Shown here in pieces: positions 5,557-7,877 of a stretch of DNA of 7,877 nucleotides (the first letter of the stretch is position 1; the number at the start of each line of letters is the position of its first letter). The position numbers and the translations under genes are program-made. The DNA is from JBDHUV01 sp039809365 (GTDB taxonomy: Bacteria; Patescibacteriota; Microgenomatia; Levybacterales; GWA1-39-11): NCBI GenBank assembly GCA_039809365.1, contig JBDHUV010000033.1:1-7877 (forward strand). The letters run 5' to 3'. The notes below the pieces were generated by a model, which was not told the DNA's origin, searched no databases, and saw only the letters and a program-made list of their open reading frames with translations.

Positions 5557-7154
5557 GGATTTTAATTGGAATCTATTCATATAGTCTTTTTATTTTAGGA
5601 ATACTGTACCTTTTATATCCAATACCAGTCGTATTAGTGACTATAGCCTGGATAGGTGGAGTAGTGTACTGGTTTAAAAAGGATAAGACTTTTACGAGTA
5701 AAAATTTAAAGAAACTATTCACTTCTTTTCCAAATCTATCAACTTTTTCCAAAATATGTGTAGTCCTTGTAATGGTACTATGGGGTATTAATCTTATAGG
5801 TGCACTTGCACCAGAAATCTCATTTGATGCACTGTGGTATCATCTCACAATTCCAAAGATATTTATTAACAATCATTCATTTTTTTATATACAAGGAGGA
5901 TTGTATTATTACTCTTTGATGCCAAAACTTGTTGATATGTTGTATGTGCCTTCAGTTATGGTACATACTGCTCCTTTTGCAAAATTAATTCATCTGACTT
6001 TTGGAGTTTTAACATTAATTGCATTATATTTCTTATCAAGAAGATTTGTATCTCAGTCTGTTTCATTCTTTATTCTTCTTTTATTTTCTGCAAATTTAGT
6101 TGTAGCATGGGAAGCAACAACTGCATATATAGATTTGGGAAGAACATTTTTTGAGGTTATGGCAGTGTATGGGCTTGTGCTCTACCTTCAGGAGAAAAAA
6201 AGACTTTGGCTTACAGAGTCTGCTGTAATGATAGGGTTTGCTATTGCAACAAAAGTTGTTGCAATAACTTCACTTCCTTTCTTTTTAATTTTTATTTTCC
6301 TGATATATAGAAAGAATATACAAAAAGCTATTACTGTGTGTATAAAGTATGGAGTAATTGCACTTGCTATTCCACTTCCATACTGGATTTTCTCTCTTCT
6401 CAGTTCAGGGAATCCTTTTTATCCAATTTTTACTCAGTATATCCAATTTGATATTCCTACCAATATTTTATCTATCACAGCTTTTATTCAACATTTTTGG
6501 CAATTATTTGTACATGCTGCAGATCCGATAAACCCAATATATATACTCGTATTCCCTTGGATTTTTATTGTATTTAAAAAGTTTTCATTTTATGAAAAAA
6601 TATTTGTTTTATACGTAGGTATTAACCTTGTTATTACATATTTTTTAGTGAGTAGCGGAGAAACAAGGTATCTTCTTCCGTATTTACCTATACTTTCACT
6701 TTTGACAGGGATAACAATTATAAAAATCCCTAACAAGTTAGTAAAAAAAATATGTTTTGGATTAGGAATTGGAATTGCTGTTACGACAATTGGATATAGG
6801 GCGATTGCAAGCAGTACATATATTCCTGTTGTTTTCGGAATGGAGTCACGGGATCAGTATTTAACGAAAACATTAGACTATTCTTTTGGAGATTTTTATG
6901 ACACTGATGGATATTTTGCTCAGACCCTCACAAAAGATGATACAGTTCTTGTGTACGGAATACACAATCTGTATTATGCAAACTTTCCATTTATCCATGA
7001 ATCATATGCAAAGTCTGGAGATGAGTTCAATTATATTCTTGCACCGACAGATATGATACTTCCTTCAAGATTTTATGCATGGAAAATTACGTATTCCAAT
7101 CCCGTAACCAATGTGACGCTTTATTCGCAGGAAGGAAATACATGGGTTTACTAA
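5544..7154 (+). CDS. GT39-like multi-pass membrane glycosyltransferase (GT-C fold)
   Basis: This 536-residue protein has about 11-12 membrane helices (for example near 5-24, 28-44, 70-88, 146-163, 172-190, 198-215, 226-255, 264-286, 331-346, 353-369, 375-393, 403-421) and a soluble C-terminal region from about 430. Between helices 3 and 4 lies a large loop with 'APEISFDALWYHLTIPK' (89-105); an acidic residue in this first loop, here E91 or D95, is where GT-C enzymes keep their catalytic residue. 'GETRYLLPYLPILSLL' (372-387) resembles the conserved late segment of PMT/ArnT-type proteins. The tail contains 'VLVYGIHNLYYANFPFIHES' (468-487), which I recall from Microgenomates homologues. Such enzymes use polyprenyl-phosphate sugars on the outer face. 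The substrate is unknown. An in-frame TAA at 5532-5534 rules out a longer N-terminus without a frameshift, so it may lack a first helix. It overlaps the next gene by 13 bases. Confidence 0.82.
   Translation: MFALGILIGIYSYSLFILGILYLLYPIPVVLVTIAWIGGVVYWFKKDKTFTSKNLKKLFTSFPNLSTFSKICVVLVMVLWGINLIGALAPEISFDALWYHLTIPKIFINNHSFFYIQGGLYYYSLMPKLVDMLYVPSVMVHTAPFAKLIHLTFGVLTLIALYFLSRRFVSQSVSFFILLLFSANLVVAWEATTAYIDLGRTFFEVMAVYGLVLYLQEKKRLWLTESAVMIGFAIATKVVAITSLPFFLIFIFLIYRKNIQKAITVCIKYGVIALAIPLPYWIFSLLSSGNPFYPIFTQYIQFDIPTNILSITAFIQHFWQLFVHAADPINPIYILVFPWIFIVFKKFSFYEKIFVLYVGINLVITYFLVSSGETRYLLPYLPILSLLTGITIIKIPNKLVKKICFGLGIGIAVTTIGYRAIASSTYIPVVFGMESRDQYLTKTLDYSFGDFYDTDGYFAQTLTKDDTVLVYGIHNLYYANFPFIHESYAKSGDEFNYILAPTDMILPSRFYAWKITYSNPVTNVTLYSQEGNTWVY
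7129..7135 (+). promoter_or_regulatory. Shine-Dalgarno of the ligase/polymerase-like gene
   Basis: AGGAAGG at 7129-7135 lies inside the end of the preceding gene, with 6 bases between it and the ATG at 7142. This good spacing supports that ATG as the start of the last gene and shows that the host can use Shine-Dalgarno initiation, although most starts in this cluster do not. Confidence 0.55.
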
Positions 7155-7877
7155 GAATATTATTTGTAATACTTTGCATAACATTTCCATTTGGTGTACT
7201 TGTTCGCATTTCACTTATTCCTCAGGCATATGTATATCTTGTTGATCTTGCAGTACTTGTATTTGTGTTATATGGAATAAGTCTTCTTGTCACCTCAAAA
7301 AAGAAAATACAGTGGTTTGGTGAATGGAAATTTTTTCTTATAGCTGCAGTACTCTCGTTACTATTCAATGGTGCGTGGCTTCAGTTACACGATACTGTTG
7401 TCTCTTCTCTCTATCTGACAAGACTCGTATTATATATTTTAATTATTCCTATTATCTCTTCATGTTTTACAAAAAGAGATCTTCCTTTTATACTTGGTGG
7501 TATTTTTTCTGCAATAACTGTTACTGTCTTGGGTGGGGTTATTCAATATTTTGTGTATCCAAATTTAAGAAATCTTGTGTATTTGGGGTGGGACGAACAC
7601 TTATTTAGAATCTTCTCAAGCTTCTTAGATCCTAATTTTGCTGCTGTTGTTTTTTGTATAGGGTTTTGGACAGGTATATTGTATTTGAGAATTACAAATC
7701 ACAAAAATTATGTAAAGTATTCCATATATACATTCATAGCTTTGACCAGTGTAGCAATCCTTCTTACTTACTCTAGAACTGGATATCTTGCATGGGTAAG
7801 TTCTCTGTTTGTGTATTTAGTTCTTACGAAAAATCTGCGAATGTTATGTATTACCATTATTTTTTTAATAGCAGGAC
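7142..7877 (+). CDS. O-antigen ligase/polymerase-like membrane protein (WaaL/Wzy family), 3' truncated by window
   Basis: From ATG 7142 the frame stays open to the window end, giving 245 visible residues. The visible part has around eight or nine hydrophobic segments (about 4-24, 30-50, 64-80, 92-107, 114-138, 164-182, 193-210, 213-229, 232-245). Two family signs are present: 'RIFSSFLDPNFAA' (156-168), the common 'R..S.F.DPN' pattern before a helix, and 'LLTYSRTGYLAW' (207-218), the 'SR.G.L' pattern of the O-antigen ligase family. Members either join repeat units (Wzy) or transfer a finished glycan to lipid or protein (WaaL, PglL). The large outer loop that carries the catalytic residues lies beyond the window, so the two roles cannot be separated. 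Full members are usually 400-600 residues, so about half is missing. Position next to a Wzx flippase makes the Wzy role slightly more likely. It overlaps the previous stop by 13 bases and has a good Shine-Dalgarno sequence. Confidence 0.85.
   Translation, partial: MGLLRILFVILCITFPFGVLVRISLIPQAYVYLVDLAVLVFVLYGISLLVTSKKKIQWFGEWKFFLIAAVLSLLFNGAWLQLHDTVVSSLYLTRLVLYILIIPIISSCFTKRDLPFILGGIFSAITVTVLGGVIQYFVYPNLRNLVYLGWDEHLFRIFSSFLDPNFAAVVFCIGFWTGILYLRITNHKNYVKYSIYTFIALTSVAILLTYSRTGYLAWVSSLFVYLVLTKNLRMLCITIIFLIAG

Noticed and set aside
7324..7608. A 94-codon plus-strand frame near the right end
   Set aside because: It is out of phase with the ligase/polymerase-like gene starting at 7142, which has the family motifs and runs through this region.
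1..7877. Alternative genetic code with TGA read as an amino acid
   Set aside because: TGA ends three genes at sensible junctions (406-408, 2604-2606, 4688-4690), and no gene contains an internal TGA.

Overview
The window is a tightly packed, all plus-strand gene cluster for a surface polysaccharide or glycan. It is AT-rich throughout, roughly one third G+C by eye. Seven complete or partial genes are certain from their motifs, with an eighth at the right edge: a truncated GT2 glycosyltransferase, two GT4 glycosyltransferases, a rhamnosyltransferase-like GT2, a Wzx-type flippase, a WaaE-like GT2, a GT39-like membrane glycosyltransferase, and an O-antigen ligase/polymerase-like (WaaL/Wzy) membrane protein cut by the window end. 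No tRNA, rRNA, CRISPR array, insertion sequence or nucleotide-sugar biosynthesis gene is visible.

Organism. TGA, TAG and TAA all act as stops, so recoding of TGA is excluded. Coding density is almost total, most starts lack a Shine-Dalgarno sequence, and the membrane transferase carries an N-terminal 'FDALWYHL..PK' motif and a C-terminal 'GIHNLYY' segment. From memory, that combination resembles Candidate Phyla Radiation genomes of the Microgenomates type. This is inference; another AT-rich bacterium is possible.

Layout. Positions 1-408 hold the C-terminal part of a GT2. It overlaps by 17 bases the first GT4 (392-1489), which is followed after one base by the second GT4 (1491-2606). That gene overlaps by 4 bases (ATGA) the next GT2 (2603-3427). 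The flippase (3434-4690) and the WaaE-like GT2 (4703-5470) follow short gaps of 6 and 12 bases, each carrying a -10-like hexamer placed so that transcription would begin near the ATG. The only sizeable gap, 73 bases (5471-5543), contains a strong Shine-Dalgarno sequence, a hairpin that could mask it, and a 36-codon membrane-peptide reading frame. The GT39-like gene (5544-7154) overlaps the ligase/polymerase gene (7142 to the end) by 13 bases.

How the genes work together (inference from families). Soluble transferases would build a repeat unit on a polyprenyl carrier at the inner face, the Wzx protein would flip it, and the last gene would polymerise or ligate it outside. The GT-C protein could add a sugar outside from a lipid-phosphate donor. 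The initiating phosphoglycosyltransferase and the sugar-supply genes must lie outside this window.
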